Shown: positions 1 to 6,568 of the stretch, piece by piece
Numbering within the stretch: the stretch's first letter is position 1
How the letters are laid out: each line of letters opens with the position of its first letter
From: Pseudomonadota bacterium
Lineage (GTDB): Bacteria > Myxococcota > Polyangia > GCA-2747355 > JACKDQ01
Reading direction: 5' to 3'
DNA: 11,404 nucleotides
Assembly: GCA_030591195.1 (NCBI GenBank)
Contig: JAUVBO010000029.1
Location: 1-11,404 of the forward strand
Notes under the pieces: model-generated
Seen by the model: the letters and a program-made list of their open reading frames with translations, nothing else
Databases searched by the model: none
What the model was told of the DNA's origin: nothing
Made by a program: the position numbers and the translations under genes

Positions 1-1
1 C

Positions 2-58
2 GAGGGGACCGAGTTCAACCTGTATTTCCCAGGGTTGCGCAAGCAGCTTCACCTGTAG
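2..58 (+). CDS. 3' end of a probable sensor histidine kinase (partial)
   Basis: Only the last 18 codons and the TAG stop (56-58) lie in the window, and the gene enters from the left edge. The translation contains G-T-E-F-N-L-Y-F-P, which fits the end of the HATPase_c domain of sensor histidine kinases, where a G-T-x-F-x-(I/L)-x-(L/F)-P strand closes the ATP-binding fold. After it come only nine residues, so no receiver domain follows on this polypeptide. The other two plus frames give nothing recognisable. The call rests on one short motif. The gene has the same strand as the FecR-domain gene 88 bases downstream, so co-transcription is possible but unproven. Confidence 0.5.
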   Translation, partial: EGTEFNLYFPGLRKQLHL

Positions 59-93
59 AATAAAGGGGCTGCGGGGGCGTATCAGGAGGCAGA

Positions 94-107
94 CCGAACG
101 CGTTCGG
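94..107. promoter_or_regulatory. Perfect 14-bp palindrome upstream of the FecR-domain gene
   Basis: CCGAACGCGTTCGG equals its own reverse complement. It lies in the 88-base gap between the kinase stop and the TTG start at 147, about 40 bases upstream of that start. A second inverted repeat, CTTGGC-cga-GCCAAG (109-123), follows at once. There is no T-run, so this is not a standard intrinsic terminator. It could be a binding site for a dimeric regulator or two stacked RNA hairpins. In GC-rich DNA a 14-bp perfect palindrome can also arise by chance. Confidence 0.3.
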
Positions 108-146
108 GCTTGGCCGAGCCAAGGCCCCCAGGAGTGAGGGGATCCA

Positions 147-1133
147 TTGATCCGGCGATTGGTGCTCTTCGGTGGCGTCGCTCTGGCGCTGATCATCGGC
201 GGTTGGCTCGCGGTGAGCCAGCTGGTCCCGGAGACCGGAGCGCCCGGCAGGCTCGAGATCGATCGGGCGTCGGTGCAGCGCGCCCCCGACGCGGGTCGAG
301 TGGACTCGGCCGAGAGCCTGAGAGATCCGGTGCAGGTGACTTCGATCAGCGGCCGGGTCGAGCGGCAGGCGCCCGGTGAGACCTGGCGACCAGCCCGCGT
401 CGGTGACCGGCTGTCACGCGCTGAGTCGGTGCGGACCGGGCCGGACGCGGCGGCCCGTCTCTCCGTGGGGACCGGATCCCGCCTCGAGGTCGCCGGGTCG
501 TCCGAGCTGTCGGTTCGCGAGATCACCGAGGCGACCCACCGCTTCCGTCTCAAGGAAGGGCGCCTGTCGGTGGACTACCGCGACGATGGCAAGCGGGTGA
601 TCCAGATCGAGGGGCGAGACGGCACGGCCAAGGTGCGCGCTCGCGCGGGTCGGTTCGGCGTGGTGGCCACCAAGCGCTCCCTGGCGGTGGCCGCGCGCCA
701 GGGCGAGGTCAGCATCTCGTCGGCGGGCAAGGCGGTCAAGGTGCGAGCCGGCGAGCGGTCGGTGGCCCTGAGTGGTCAGGCGCCGAGCGATCCGCTGGCG
801 ATCCCGAAAGACGTCCTGCTCTCGATCGCCGGAATGGGACGCCGTCACCGCGTCAAGCAGCCGAGTGTCAAGCTCAGCGGGCGGACCCAGCCGGGCAACC
901 GGTTGCTGGTCGGTGACCAGGCGATCGCGCCCGACAAACGAGGCCGGTTTTCCGCTAAGATTGTCCTTGCAGCTGGCGCGACCCGCGTCCGGGTGGTGGC
1001 CGAGAGCCCTGAGGGCAAGCGCAGGGAGGGCGAGCTGACCTACGTCTATCGACCGGCACCGACTGGGCCGAGGCCGAAGAAGCCGCCACCGCGCGGCAAG
1101 ATCACGGATATCAATATCCGATGGGGAAAGTAG
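147..1133 (+). CDS. FecR-domain envelope protein with N-terminal membrane anchor
   Basis: The protein has 328 residues and starts at TTG. An in-frame TGA at 135-137 excludes an earlier start, and AGGAG (130-134) lies 12 bases upstream. Residues 5-25 form one hydrophobic segment (signal anchor), so the rest should be periplasmic. Residues about 62-208 match the FecR domain pattern: V-x-S-I-S-G-R-V-E, then G-E-T-W-R-P-A-R-V-G-D-R-L, then V-R-T-G-x-D-A-A-A-R-L. Residues about 236-300 resemble a small beta-sandwich of the kind that carries 'G-x-F-S-x-x-(I/V)-x-L-x-x-G' repeats. A Pro/Lys-rich tail ends the chain. FecR domains occur in anti-sigma regulators and in envelope proteins; no sigma-factor partner or cytoplasmic anti-sigma region is seen here, so a structural or sensory envelope role is the better inference. 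Its last 13 bases overlap the next gene. Confidence 0.75.
   Translation: MIRRLVLFGGVALALIIGGWLAVSQLVPETGAPGRLEIDRASVQRAPDAGRVDSAESLRDPVQVTSISGRVERQAPGETWRPARVGDRLSRAESVRTGPDAAARLSVGTGSRLEVAGSSELSVREITEATHRFRLKEGRLSVDYRDDGKRVIQIEGRDGTAKVRARAGRFGVVATKRSLAVAARQGEVSISSAGKAVKVRAGERSVALSGQAPSDPLAIPKDVLLSIAGMGRRHRVKQPSVKLSGRTQPGNRLLVGDQAIAPDKRGRFSAKIVLAAGATRVRVVAESPEGKRREGELTYVYRPAPTGPRPKKPPPRGKITDINIRWGK
1105..1120 (+). promoter_or_regulatory. Inverted repeat directly before an overlapping start codon
   Basis: CGGATAT-CA-ATATCCG ends on the base just before the ATG at 1121. As RNA it could form a 6-bp stem with a UCAA loop. No purine-rich ribosome-binding site is visible ahead of that ATG. The site lies inside the end of the FecR-domain gene, so ribosomes finishing that gene would melt the stem, which would fit translational coupling. 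The function is inferred. Confidence 0.3.
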
Positions 1134-2587
1134 CACCGCTCGCCACCGGCTGGGTGTTCCTGGCGGTCGCGCTGGTCGCGCTCGCCGAGCCGGCGGTCGC
1201 CGGCCCGGTGAAGCCCGGGCGGCTCAAGATCCGAGCGTCCGCCGGTCACCTGGTGCTCGGCGAGCAGCAACAGGTGGGGCTCAAGATCGCGGGTCCGACC
1301 GCGGTGGAGCGGATCCGGCTGGGCACCAACGTCGGCCGCGTCGATGGCCTGAAGCGGGTCAGCCCCGGTCGGTGGACCGCCAGCTACCACTGCCCGTCGT
1401 CCTTCCATCCCCAGGTGGCGATCATCTCGGCGGTCAGCGACGGCGGCGCCGACGAGCCGGCCGCGGTGGGCTGGACCCTGCTGCCCCTGTGGGGACGCGG
1501 CGAGGCGAAGGTCAAGACCCAGCGTCGGGTGGAGGTCACGGTTCGCATTGGCGAGCGGACCTTCGGCCCGGTGCGAGCCGATGGCCGCGGTCGGGCACGG
1601 GTCAAGGTGATCGTGCCGCCCGGCGTCAGCCACGGCGTCGACGGTCGCGGGCGCGAGGTAGACCTCGAGCTGCCGCCGATTCCACGGCTGCACGCGGTGG
1701 TCTGGCCGACTCGGGTAGTGGGCGTGAAGCCGAGCCGGGTGCGGATGTTGATGCTGACCATCGCCCCCGACGGGACGGTCCGCGGCGAGGCCGAGGCACC
1801 GCGCATCACCGGCCTGGATGCGGCGGCGCCCTCACGGCTCGGCGAGGGCCTGTGGCTGGCGCGGATCTCGGTGCCAGCTGGCAAGCCCGGCACCCTCTCC
1901 GCCACCGCGTCGCTGGCCGACGGCATCTCCACCGCCAGGGTGGCGGTCGAGCGCCTCGTCGGGCCACCGGCCAAGGTGGCGCTCAGCGCTCCGGCGACCA
2001 CCGACGACGACGCGCCGTTGGTGGTCCGCGCGCGGGTCTTCGACGCCCTCGGCTCCCCGGTCGATGCGGCCAGCTCTCCCCGCGCGTCGTCGCCGGCGGG
2101 GCGTCTTGGCCCCGTCAGTCATACGGGTGTCGGCGAATATGCCGTGCGGTGGCTGCCGCCGCGGTGGTCGTCGCGTGAGCGCGTGACGCTGCGGTTCGTC
2201 GCTGATGGCGCCGCTGGCGAGGTGGGGGTGAAGCTCGGCTACCCGGCTGACGCCTGGCGCAGGCGGCTGCGGCCCTACTGGTTCTGGACGGCCGTGGGCG
2301 TGAGCTCGGCGGTGCTGATCTCGGCGGTGATCAGCAGGGGTATCGCCCTCGACAAGAGCTCGGAGTACAAGGACCCGGCGACGAGCATCGAGCGTCGGCG
2401 GCAGCTCAAGGACAGCGGGGAGCCCCTGACCACCTTTTCGAGCGTGGCGATGGGCGTGGGCGCGGCCGCCGTGGTGGGCACCGCGGTGATCTACTACTTC
2501 ACCGACTTCGACCACGAGCAGGCCGATCCTTCGCCGGTTTCGGTCACCGTGGGGGTGGCTGGTGGCAGCCTGAAGGTTCGCTTCTGA
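1121..2587 (+). CDS. Exported protein with two C-terminal membrane helices, function unknown
   Basis: The protein has 488 residues. Residues 1-27 form a classic signal peptide ending A-V-A, which supports the ATG at 1121 even though it overlaps the upstream gene by 13 bases and has no clear Shine-Dalgarno. Residues about 30-380 look beta-rich, with repeated strands ending in 'G-x-W-x-A-x-(Y/I)' or 'G-E-Y-A-V-R-W', like the Ig-like repeats of bacterial surface proteins. Two hydrophobic helices follow at about 386-408 and 439-462, separated by a charged, Arg/Lys/Glu-rich segment, and the chain ends in a short beta-like tail. I do not recognise a named family with certainty. Co-translation with the FecR-domain protein suggests the two act together in the envelope. 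Its 3' end overlaps the convergent DUF89 gene by 44 bases. Confidence 0.7.
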   Translation: MGKVAPLATGWVFLAVALVALAEPAVAGPVKPGRLKIRASAGHLVLGEQQQVGLKIAGPTAVERIRLGTNVGRVDGLKRVSPGRWTASYHCPSSFHPQVAIISAVSDGGADEPAAVGWTLLPLWGRGEAKVKTQRRVEVTVRIGERTFGPVRADGRGRARVKVIVPPGVSHGVDGRGREVDLELPPIPRLHAVVWPTRVVGVKPSRVRMLMLTIAPDGTVRGEAEAPRITGLDAAAPSRLGEGLWLARISVPAGKPGTLSATASLADGISTARVAVERLVGPPAKVALSAPATTDDDAPLVVRARVFDALGSPVDAASSPRASSPAGRLGPVSHTGVGEYAVRWLPPRWSSRERVTLRFVADGAAGEVGVKLGYPADAWRRRLRPYWFWTAVGVSSAVLISAVISRGIALDKSSEYKDPATSIERRRQLKDSGEPLTTFSSVAMGVGAAAVVGTAVIYYFTDFDHEQADPSPVSVTVGVAGGSLKVRF

Positions 2588-3467
2588 GCGAGGAGGGGGA
2601 TCGCCGAGCCACGACCGGGGTGCCATTGGCCACGCCGACGTGCCGGGCGACCACGGTGCACTTGGCCTGGAACAGGAAGAAGACCTCGCGGGGCGTGGAC
2701 TCGGCCAGGGTCTCGAAGTTGCCCTGGCCCTTGGCGATCACCAGATCTGCCTCGTCAAAGGCGCGCCGAAAGCTCGGCGAGCAGTGCTCGAGGATCGTGC
2801 CCGGCGCATCGTAGCCGTTGTCGATCAGCGTCGCGAGCTGGTCGAGGCCCGCTTGCTGGGCGTCGGCCGCCGTCGCGTCGTTGATCACCGGCCCGCCGCG
2901 CACGGCCACGGTGAGGGTCGCGGCGGGTGCCGCGGCGCCCAGCTGCTCGAGCAGCAGCCGGTCGAAGAACACCTCGCCGGCGTTGTCCGCCAGCAGCAGC
3001 ACCGAGCTCGCGCGGTTCACGGCCTCGCGCAGCAGGGCGAGGGCCTCGTCATCGAGCGCGGCCTCGAAGCAGCGCTCGACGGTGGAGGCCAGCCGCTCGT
3101 CGTCGATCACCGCGCCGGGAACGCCGAAGTCGATGATGTTGCCCGCGATCGCCACGCGCACCGCGGCGTCGAAGGGGTCGGACGAGGCGCGGACCCGCTG
3201 TCGTAGCTCGGGCAGCATGCGCGCGGCCTTGGCGTTGAAGCGGCGCTTGATCTCCCGGTAGGGGTCGTCGTCGCCGAGGGCCTCGCGGATGAAGAGGTGG
3301 ATCTGCCGGCCCATGGCCGGCGGGCACTGGTCGAGATCGATCTCGGCGGTGGCGGCGAGCACCGATCGCAGCACCCGCTGGTGGACCACCGGATCGTCGC
3401 TGACCAGCCGCGCCGAGCGCAGGGCCTGGTTGACGAAGCAGGGCACGCAGTCGAGGTAGGTCTTCAT
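2544..3467 (-). CDS. DUF89 / ARMT1-like metal-dependent phosphatase
   Basis: The protein has 307 residues and is cytoplasmic, with no signal peptide. The sequence fits the DUF89 (ARMT1-like, damage-control phosphatase) family. It has an N-terminal C-V-P-C pair (Cys7, Cys10), G-N-I-I-D-F-G (109-115), A-D-N-A-G-E with the presumed metal ligands Asp161 and Asn162, R-G-G-P-V-I-N-D-A-T (190-199, Asp197 probably the third ligand), K-G-Q-G-N-F-E-T-L (246-254) and a final A-K-C (268-270). Family members hydrolyse phosphate esters, often damaged or surplus sugar or cofactor phosphates, with a divalent metal; the substrate here is unknown. The ATG lies 10 bases after the hydrolase stop with no clear ribosome-binding site, so translation is probably coupled. 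The last 14 residues are encoded antisense to the neighbouring gene and look like a late extension. Confidence 0.85.
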   Translation of the reverse strand: MKTYLDCVPCFVNQALRSARLVSDDPVVHQRVLRSVLAATAEIDLDQCPPAMGRQIHLFIREALGDDDPYREIKRRFNAKAARMLPELRQRVRASSDPFDAAVRVAIAGNIIDFGVPGAVIDDERLASTVERCFEAALDDEALALLREAVNRASSVLLLADNAGEVFFDRLLLEQLGAAAPAATLTVAVRGGPVINDATAADAQQAGLDQLATLIDNGYDAPGTILEHCSPSFRRAFDEADLVIAKGQGNFETLAESTPREVFFLFQAKCTVVARHVGVANGTPVVARRSPSSLRSEPSGCHQPPPR

Positions 3468-3477
3468 CGCTGTCGCG

Positions 3478-4689
3478 CTAGATCGGGCAGCCGGGCGGAT
3501 CGCACTCGCCGGTGCGCAGGGTGGCGCTACCGGCGCCGATGCCGCACCAGTCGAGGTAGCTCACCGGCTCGCTCTGGCCGTGCAGCGGTGAGGCGCCGGC
3601 CGGCAGCCAGAAGGGATGGACGAAGGCGAACTCCCAGATGCCGGTGTACTTCGCGATCCCGTCCGGAGGGGCGAGGGGAGGCTCGCCATGCTGGCAGTTG
3701 TGGATGCACTCGACGAAGAAGTGGCCACCCGCGGCCAGCTCCTGCTCGAGCTGCTGCGAGGCGGTCTGGAAGTTGAGCAGCACGCAGCTGTCGGCCGGGC
3801 CGCCCCAGAGCACCAGCACCGGCATCTTGCGCGGCGGCGGGATCCACGGCCGGATGAAGTCGTTGACCCCGCCACCCCCGCCGCTGCCGCCTGACAGCGA
3901 GACGACCGACGACAGGTGCTGGCTGCGCACCACCGCGAGCTGGACGGTGAACAGCGCGCCGGCGCTGACGCCGACGCTCGAGACGCACTCCTTGTTCACC
4001 GGGTACTGGGCCGAGACGCAGGAGAGCATGTCGTCGAAGAAGGCGAACTCCTCGGCCATCCGCGCGTCCGGGTCGAGGGTCGTGAACGGCCAGGGCAGCT
4101 CGACCTGGCCGAGCAGGGTCAGGTCGCCCTTCGCCTCGGGGATCACCGCGATGAAGCGCTGCTTGTCGGCCGCCTGCTGCACCTCTCCCTGCTCGAGGAA
4201 GCTCTTGGCCTTGCCCTTGAGCCAGTGCCACATGAAGACCACCGGGAAGGTCTCGTCCGGCTTGGCGTTGGCTGGCACCACCAGCAGGAATCGCCGCTGG
4301 TTGCCCTTGGTGACCAGGTCGTTGTAGCCCGGCAGAATCTGGGGGCACGTCCCGCCGCTGTAGGGCTTGGGCGGCGCCGCGAGCTTGGCTCCGGCCGGCG
4401 GCGGGGTGCTGCAGCTCACCCCGGCGAACGGGTTGTTGGTGTCGCTCGCTGGCAGGTCGGGCTCGGGTCCGACGTCGCCCGGGACGGGGTCGCCGTCGCC
4501 CGGACCTCGATCTGGCCCGCTCGGTCCCTGGTCCGTCCCTGCGTCGCGAGCCGCGTCGCGAGCCGCGAGGCCGTCGTCGGCCGGCGGCTCGCTGCCGCTG
4601 TCGCAGCGCACCGTCGCGAGCAGCACGCCACCGAGCAGGCATGAACCGAGCCGGCGCGATGCCGGCGACGACGAGGTCCACACTCTCAT
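3478..4689 (-). CDS. Secreted alpha/beta hydrolase, PHB-depolymerase/feruloyl-esterase-like
   Basis: The protein has 403 residues. The ATG at 4689 has an excellent ribosome-binding site, GGAGGTGA. A signal peptide covers about residues 1-29; Cys29 follows T-V-R, which is not a good lipobox, so attachment as a lipoprotein is doubtful. Residues about 31-85 are a low-complexity Asp/Gly/Pro linker, typical of surface proteins in Myxococcota. The hydrolase domain follows: V-V-F-M-W-H-W (150-156, oxyanion region), A-D-K-Q-R-F-I-A-V-I-P-E (174-185), nucleophile motif G-V-S-A-G with Ser242, Asp300 in W-G-G-P-A-D, and His330 or His334 as the likely third catalytic residue. This order matches LpqC/PHB-depolymerase-type esterases. 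At least ten Cys in the mature part suggest disulfides. The substrate is not deducible. It is followed by the DUF89 gene after 10 bases. Confidence 0.75.
   Translation of the reverse strand: MRVWTSSSPASRRLGSCLLGGVLLATVRCDSGSEPPADDGLAARDAARDAGTDQGPSGPDRGPGDGDPVPGDVGPEPDLPASDTNNPFAGVSCSTPPPAGAKLAAPPKPYSGGTCPQILPGYNDLVTKGNQRRFLLVVPANAKPDETFPVVFMWHWLKGKAKSFLEQGEVQQAADKQRFIAVIPEAKGDLTLLGQVELPWPFTTLDPDARMAEEFAFFDDMLSCVSAQYPVNKECVSSVGVSAGALFTVQLAVVRSQHLSSVVSLSGGSGGGGGVNDFIRPWIPPPRKMPVLVLWGGPADSCVLLNFQTASQQLEQELAAGGHFFVECIHNCQHGEPPLAPPDGIAKYTGIWEFAFVHPFWLPAGASPLHGQSEPVSYLDWCGIGAGSATLRTGECDPPGCPI
4541..4564. repeat. Two tandem copies of a 12-bp unit in the hydrolase linker
   Basis: GCGTCGCGAGCC occurs twice in direct succession (4541-4552, 4553-4564). 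On the minus strand it encodes the repeated A-R-D-A part of the low-complexity linker. A likely origin is replication slippage, which would change only linker length. Confidence 0.8.
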
Positions 4690-4693
4690 GCTC

Positions 4694-4701
4694 TCACCTC
4701 C
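4694..4701 (-). promoter_or_regulatory. Strong ribosome-binding site of the secreted hydrolase
   Basis: On the minus strand the sequence is GGAGGTGA, ending four bases before the ATG at 4689. It matches the 16S rRNA anti-Shine-Dalgarno over its full length and fixes the start. Its upstream edge touches the stem of the hairpin at 4702-4738. Confidence 0.8.
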
Positions 4702-4738
4702 CGCGGCGGGCGTGGCTCCGACGATGAAGCCCGCCGCG
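4702..4738 (-). promoter_or_regulatory. GC-rich 10-bp hairpin abutting the hydrolase ribosome-binding site
   Basis: CGCGGCGGGC (4702-4711) and GCCCGCCGCG (4729-4738) are exact reverse complements with a 17-base loop. In the minus-strand transcript the stem ends on the base before GGAGGTGA. It lies in the 109-base gap after the 190-residue gene. No U-run follows, so a rho-independent terminator is unlikely; a stem that limits or insulates translation of the hydrolase is possible. The pairing is seen directly and the role is inferred. Confidence 0.4.
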
Positions 4739-4798
4739 CGTCCGAGGCGAACGCGCGACGCGGGTGATGTTAGCAGCTTCTGACCGCTCGCCGGAGGC

Positions 4799-5371
4799 CT
4801 ACTTCTTCCGGTCGATCACGCCCGGCTTGAGGTAGACGCTCTCGCCGGTAGTGTTGAAGCGCCACGCGGCCTTGAGCGGTTGCACCGCGAGGAAGTAGCC
4901 CCCGCGGGGCCACTGGGGCACGACCTTGCCGCTCGGGGTCTTGATCGGCTCGTGGCTGACGCCAGGGATCGGCGAGGTCGTCACGCCCTTGAACAGCGAC
5001 ACCTTGAGCAGGTCCTTGCCCTGCTTGGCGCCGGGTGAGTAGTACAGCAGCCCCTGACCCGACACTGGCGGGTTGGCCGCCAGCAGCCGCTTGCCCGAGA
5101 GGGTCGCGCCGTGGGAGCCGACCTCGAGCGCCCGGGTCTGGCCGATCCTGACCATCGCGCCGTTGTTGAACACGGCATAGGGCGTACCGGTCTTGGCCTG
5201 GTAGAGATATCCCCGGGTTCGACCGGCCTTGTTGGTTATCTTGCCGATCGGGGTCATGCCCCGGCCCACCGGGCGGTAGGGGTTGGCCTGGTTCAGCCTG
5301 GCCCGGGCCGCGCCAGCGGTGAGCAAGCAGGTGACTGCAGCGACGAGCATCGCGGTGGTCTTGCGGGACAT
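4799..5371 (-). CDS. Exported protein of unknown function
   Basis: The protein has 190 residues. The start at 5371 is chosen because GGAGGAA (5375-5381) sits five to six bases before this ATG; an in-frame ATG at 5383 would add M-E-E-T and would turn that ribosome-binding site into coding sequence. Residues 1-25 form a signal peptide ending A-R-A. The mature part has no Cys, no membrane helix and a basic, Gly/Lys-rich composition with many short beta-like stretches (for example T-G-T-P-Y-A-V-F-N-N-G and R-G-G-Y-F-L-A-V). No domain family was recognised. It is the first gene of a minus-strand group with the secreted hydrolase and DUF89 phosphatase, and it is divergent from the Cys-rich lipoprotein, so it is probably periplasmic or secreted. 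Confidence 0.65.
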   Translation of the reverse strand: MSRKTTAMLVAAVTCLLTAGAARARLNQANPYRPVGRGMTPIGKITNKAGRTRGYLYQAKTGTPYAVFNNGAMVRIGQTRALEVGSHGATLSGKRLLAANPPVSGQGLLYYSPGAKQGKDLLKVSLFKGVTTSPIPGVSHEPIKTPSGKVVPQWPRGGYFLAVQPLKAAWRFNTTGESVYLKPGVIDRKK

Positions 5372-5374
5372 CGT

Positions 5375-5381
5375 TTCCTCC
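5375..5381 (-). promoter_or_regulatory. Ribosome-binding site deciding the start of the 190-residue protein
   Basis: On the minus strand GGAGGAA precedes the ATG at 5371 at standard spacing. It overlaps the G of the earlier in-frame ATG at 5383, which has only a weak AGGGA upstream of it. Confidence 0.6.
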
Positions 5382-5432
5382 ATGGCTTTCCCTGCCGTGG
5401 CTCGTCCGCGCTGATGGTCGCGCGCAAAACAT

Positions 5433-5449
5433 CGCTGATCGTCTCAGCG
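5433..5449. promoter_or_regulatory. Inverted repeat in the divergent 5372-5554 region
   Basis: CGCTGA-tcgtc-TCAGCG is a perfect 6-bp inverted repeat between the divergent 190-residue gene and the Cys-rich lipoprotein gene. A third CGCTGAT lies at 5409-5415. The placement suits an operator serving either gene, but the arms are short and this is only a candidate. Confidence 0.25.
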
Positions 5450-5488
5450 CCAGGGAATGGCTGCGCTATTCGACGCCGCGCTGCCGGC

Positions 5489-5517
5489 TTGACCACTGCT
5501 CGCGCCTCGGGGACGAT
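5489..5517 (+). promoter_or_regulatory. Candidate promoter for the Cys-rich lipoprotein
   Basis: TTGACC (5489-5494, five of six to the sigma-70 -35 consensus) is followed after 17 bases by GACGAT (5512-5517, only three of six to TATAAT). It would start transcription about 30 bases before the ATG at 5555. The -10 is poor, so this is weak. Confidence 0.25.
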
Positions 5518-5554
5518 GGATCTCAACCCCCCGAACGCAGGAGCGCGTCCTCCG

Positions 5555-6556
5555 ATGTCCCGACTGGCCGGAATCTCCACGCTCGGCGCGCTGCTCGCGC
5601 TGGGCCTGCTTGCCTGCAGTGAAAACAGCAACAACGCTCCCACCTGCCCGGCGGGCTACGCGCCCGACGCCTTGGGCAGGTGCTGCACCCCCCAGGGTAG
5701 CTGCCTCGGGGCGACGCCATGCGGCGCCAACACCACCCAGCAGGCGGGCGGCGGCTGTAGCTGCATCGCGCCGTTCGCCGACTGCAACGGCAACATTGGC
5801 CTGCCCGGCGGCGACGGATGCGAGTGCAACGGTCAGTGTAGCGGCGGCCAGTGCAACGCCTCGATCTGCGATCCGGCGACCAAGTCCGCCTGCGGCAGCC
5901 AGGCCAGCTTCTGCGAGGCGATCTCCCTGCGCTGCACCAGCTGCCCGGCCGGCAAGCACGACTGCGACGGGCTCGGCACCAACGGCTGCGAGAGCGACGA
6001 CGCGAGCTGCGGGGGCGGGGCCGGCCAGTGCAGCGCCACGGCGGCCAACGCCTGCCCGAGCCACGAGCAGTATTGCGACTCGAGCCAGCTGACCTGTCAG
6101 CCGTGTCCCAGCGGGATGCACAACTGCGACGGCCTCGGCCCCTGCGAGAGCACCAAGGACTGCGCGCCGAGCGGCTGCGAGGCCTCCTGCCAGGAAGAAA
6201 ACCAGATCTACTGCGTCAGGGATCCGGCGCGAAACAACCTCTGCACGCCGTGCCTCGAAGATGCCCACTGTCGCGCCAACCCCAGCTCCCGTGGGCCCTT
6301 CTGTGATACCGCGAAGAACCTCTGCTACTGCAAGACCGCCGCCGACTGCGCCGGCGATCGCCGCGGCTCGATCTGCAAGGAAGCGGGCAGCGTCAAGAGC
6401 TGTAGCTGTGACGACGACATCGACTGCAAGGTGCCCGAGTACACCAAGTGCTCACCCACCGTCTTCGGCAACTGCATCAAGCCCTGCAAGACCACCCAGG
6501 ACTGCGACGACCCGGTCAACGAGTACTGCGACGTCGAGTCGGGCCTCTGCTATTGA
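5555..6556 (+). CDS. Cysteine-rich outer-surface lipoprotein
   Basis: The protein has 333 residues. The ATG at 5555 is chosen over an open frame reaching far upstream because it has AGGAG (5539-5543) and begins a proper lipoprotein signal ending L-L-A-C; Cys21 is the lipidated residue. The mature chain holds 48 further Cys (49 in all), an even number that fits complete disulfide pairing. Two modules repeat with a 54-residue period: C-x6-C-x6-C-x2-C-P-x-G-x-H-x-C-D-G-L-G at 113-141 and 167-195. The last third has D-C, Y-C and L-C pairs resembling the small disulfide repeats common in myxobacterial surface proteins. The C-D-G module resembles calcium-binding loops but no ligand set is certain. 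No enzyme domain is seen; a surface or adhesive role is inferred. Confidence 0.8.
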   Translation: MSRLAGISTLGALLALGLLACSENSNNAPTCPAGYAPDALGRCCTPQGSCLGATPCGANTTQQAGGGCSCIAPFADCNGNIGLPGGDGCECNGQCSGGQCNASICDPATKSACGSQASFCEAISLRCTSCPAGKHDCDGLGTNGCESDDASCGGGAGQCSATAANACPSHEQYCDSSQLTCQPCPSGMHNCDGLGPCESTKDCAPSGCEASCQEENQIYCVRDPARNNLCTPCLEDAHCRANPSSRGPFCDTAKNLCYCKTAADCAGDRRGSICKEAGSVKSCSCDDDIDCKVPEYTKCSPTVFGNCIKPCKTTQDCDDPVNEYCDVESGLCY

Positions 6557-6568
6557 GCACTCCAGGGC

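Noticed and set aside
4602..4614. Lipobox for the secreted hydrolase around Cys29
   Set aside because: The residues before Cys29 are T-V-R. Arg at position -1 does not fit lipoprotein signal peptidase, so it is called a secreted protein rather than a lipoprotein.
5111..5554. Upstream extension of the lipoprotein frame to an ATG at 5111
   Set aside because: It would run antisense through the 190-residue gene and bury the lipoprotein signal. The ATG at 5555 has a ribosome-binding site and begins the signal peptide.
5444..6268. Minus-strand open frame of 274 codons opposite the Cys-rich lipoprotein
   Set aside because: It is Ala/Val/Gly-rich and repeats because it mirrors the Cys-rich codons. 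It has no ribosome-binding site and no domain.
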